Of a stretch of DNA of 14,630 bases, positions 13,345-14,630 are shown in pieces; the stretch's first letter is position 1; each line of letters starts with the position of its first letter. The notes beneath the pieces were generated by a model. It did no database searches and was not told the DNA's origin. It worked only from the letters and a program-made list of their open reading frames with translations. This stretch comes from Bacteroidales bacterium UBA5206. GTDB lineage: Bacteria > Bacteroidota > Bacteroidia > Bacteroidales > Tenuifilaceae. The stretch is taken from assembly GCA_002412705.1 (NCBI GenBank), contig DHVO01000053.1:1-14630 (forward strand). The letters are read 5' to 3'. The position numbers were made by a program, and so were the translations under genes.

Positions 13345-14630
13345 CTATAGCTTAAGGGTTTCTCCTTTGTAAAAATCGAGGATCTTGGACTTAAAAATAA
13401 ACTCGTACTTTGCTTGCAGCAAATCTGTTTGGGCTTTGGCCAACTTGTTTTTTGCTGTAGTGTAGTCAATAGAAGTTACCATGCCCAAATTAAATTTCTG
13501 CTCCGAGTATCTAAATGCTTCCTCTAGGGCTTGTAGCGATTTTTGGGTGGATTTGTACTTCTTTAGAGCAGCAAGCGCATCGGCATAAGCTTGCTGGATA
13601 TCCTTGTAAAGTGAGTTCTTTTGGTTCTCCAAATCAATTTGGGACGAGCTTAAGTTGATTTTTGCATTGCTTACACCCTTACGATTTTGAAGCCCGTTAA
13701 AAATAGGGATAGATAGAGAAAAGCCAAGGTAGGTGCTGGCGTTATCTCTAATTTGAGTTTCAAATGGAACCTCAGTGACGAGTGGATTCTCCTTTAAGAA
13801 CTGTCGTGCCCCTGAGCTATAGCTCGCACCTAACGATAGCTGAGGGTAATACCTGCCCTTGGCAATTTTTAAGCCATAGTTGGCACTCTCCACGTTTAGC
13901 TCAGAGCCTTTAATTTGTGGCATAATGCCTATGGATATGTTAAAGATCTCCTGCGGATTTGTCGCAGCAAGTTTCTCTTCAATGTCAACATTTGTTGGTT
14001 TTTCAATTCTAAAGCTCTCAGCCGATTTTAGGTCTAGCATTTGTGTAAGCGTAAGGTATGCTAGGTCTAGCTGGTTTTGGGCATTAACCAGCTGGGCTTC
14101 GTCGCTGGCAAGTTGCGCTTCCATTTCAAATAGGTTACCCTCGGGTAGGCTCCCTGCATTAACCAGAACACGGGTGCGTTCAACTTGCATTTTGGAAAGT
14201 TCAACCTGTGTAGCCGTACTATTTACAAGTTCATCGTTGAAAAGAATCTGCAAGTATCCAAGTGCAATTTGAATTGCGATGCTGTTTTTAATTGTCTCAA
14301 CATCACTTTTAGCGGCCAAGTAATTAGTTTGACTCTGTTTTCTGGAATTAAGAATTTCAAAACCGTTAAAGAGAGTGAGATTTGCATTTATCGAGAAACT
14401 TGTAGATATGATATCGTTGGATACCTGATTGCTACCATAGTCGATTGCGCGTCCAAAGCTGTATGAGTGGCTTGCTGAGGCATTAAGACTGGGTAAATGT
14501 GCCATTTTAGCAACCGTTAATGCATTCTCTTTGGTTTCTACGGCAAGGTTTTGCTGTTTTACTTGGAGGTTGTTTTCTAGAGCATAGGTTATACACTTCT
14601 CTAAACTCCATGTATCCTGCGCTTTTACAC
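13345..14630 (-). CDS. TolC-family outer-membrane efflux protein (5' end outside window)
   Basis: The frame is open from the right edge (first full codon at 14628) to a stop at 13345, giving 427 visible residues. It opens VKAQDTWSLEKCITYALENNLQVK; W-S-L..C..YAL.NN is the usual start of a mature TolC protein, and VKAQD looks like the end of a signal peptide. Only about 15-20 residues should therefore be missing. The ATG at 14505 is internal, not the start. The rest shows the two repeats of helical hairpins and beta strands (LNLFNGFEI-like and LGFSLSIPIFNGLQNRKGV, the latter common in repeat two). It forms the trimeric outer-membrane channel for the adaptor encoded downstream. Confidence 0.93.
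   Translation of the reverse strand, partial: VKAQDTWSLEKCITYALENNLQVKQQNLAVETKENALTVAKMAHLPSLNASASHSYSFGRAIDYGSNQVSNDIISTSFSINANLTLFNGFEILNSRKQSQTNYLAAKSDVETIKNSIAIQIALGYLQILFNDELVNSTATQVELSKMQVERTRVLVNAGSLPEGNLFEMEAQLASDEAQLVNAQNQLDLAYLTLTQMLDLKSAESFRIEKPTNVDIEEKLAATNPQEIFNISIGIMPQIKGSELNVESANYGLKIAKGRYYPQLSLGASYSSGARQFLKENPLVTEVPFETQIRDNASTYLGFSLSIPIFNGLQNRKGVSNAKINLSSSQIDLENQKNSLYKDIQQAYADALAALKKYKSTQKSLQALEEAFRYSEQKFNLGMVTSIDYTTAKNKLAKAQTDLLQAKYEFIFKSKILDFYKGETLKL

Noticed and set aside
14185..14505. TolC protein starting at the ATG at 14505
   Set aside because: The frame continues upstream to the window edge and encodes the conserved mature N-terminus of TolC proteins, so this ATG is internal.

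Overview
The window looks like an ordinary chromosomal stretch of a member of the Bacteroidetes, most likely Bacteroidales. Three things suggest this. The TyrRS N-terminus has the form MNFVEELRWRG. Several upstream regions carry the Bacteroidetes -7 promoter element TAnnTTTG: before tyrS, queD, the arsR-like gene and efp. Ribosome-binding sites are almost absent; the one clear exception is before the O-antigen ligase gene. No RNA gene, insertion sequence, CRISPR array or phage gene was seen.

Layout. Positions 1-2583 are on the minus strand: a DNA polymerase I gene (polA, 3' part beyond the left edge), queD just upstream of it, then a small ArsR-family regulator with an operator-like palindrome over its probable promoter. 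From about 2848 to 8368 a co-directional plus-strand run holds a trans-polyprenyl diphosphate synthase, a CvpA-family membrane protein, tyrosyl-tRNA synthetase, a Wzz-type chain-length protein and an O-antigen ligase/polymerase family membrane protein. From 8370 to the right edge all genes are on the minus strand. In transcription order they are: tolC-like outer-membrane factor (5' end beyond the window), membrane-anchored periplasmic adaptor, tsaB, a secreted DUF3108 protein, efp, and a GAF-SpoIIE (PP2C-type) phosphatase. The ligase and phosphatase genes meet tail to tail with one base between their stop codons.

How the genes fit together. Most are housekeeping: replication and repair (polA), queuosine precursor synthesis (queD), quinone side chain (polyprenyl synthase), translation (tyrS, tsaB, efp). 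Two short modules concern the envelope: Wzz plus ligase for surface polysaccharide, and TolC plus adaptor for tripartite export, whose inner-membrane pump is not in view. Two genes are regulatory: the ArsR-like repressor and the phosphatase, which would act on an anti-sigma-antagonist protein encoded elsewhere.

The least expected signals lie between genes. Two unlinked spacers (3838-3900 and 10353-10394) carry the same degenerate 7-base tandem pattern, in the same orientation relative to transcription. The efp terminator ends only 12 bases before the phosphatase start codon. A perfect 8-3-8 palindrome sits inside the queD promoter. I saw no convincing new multi-gene system.
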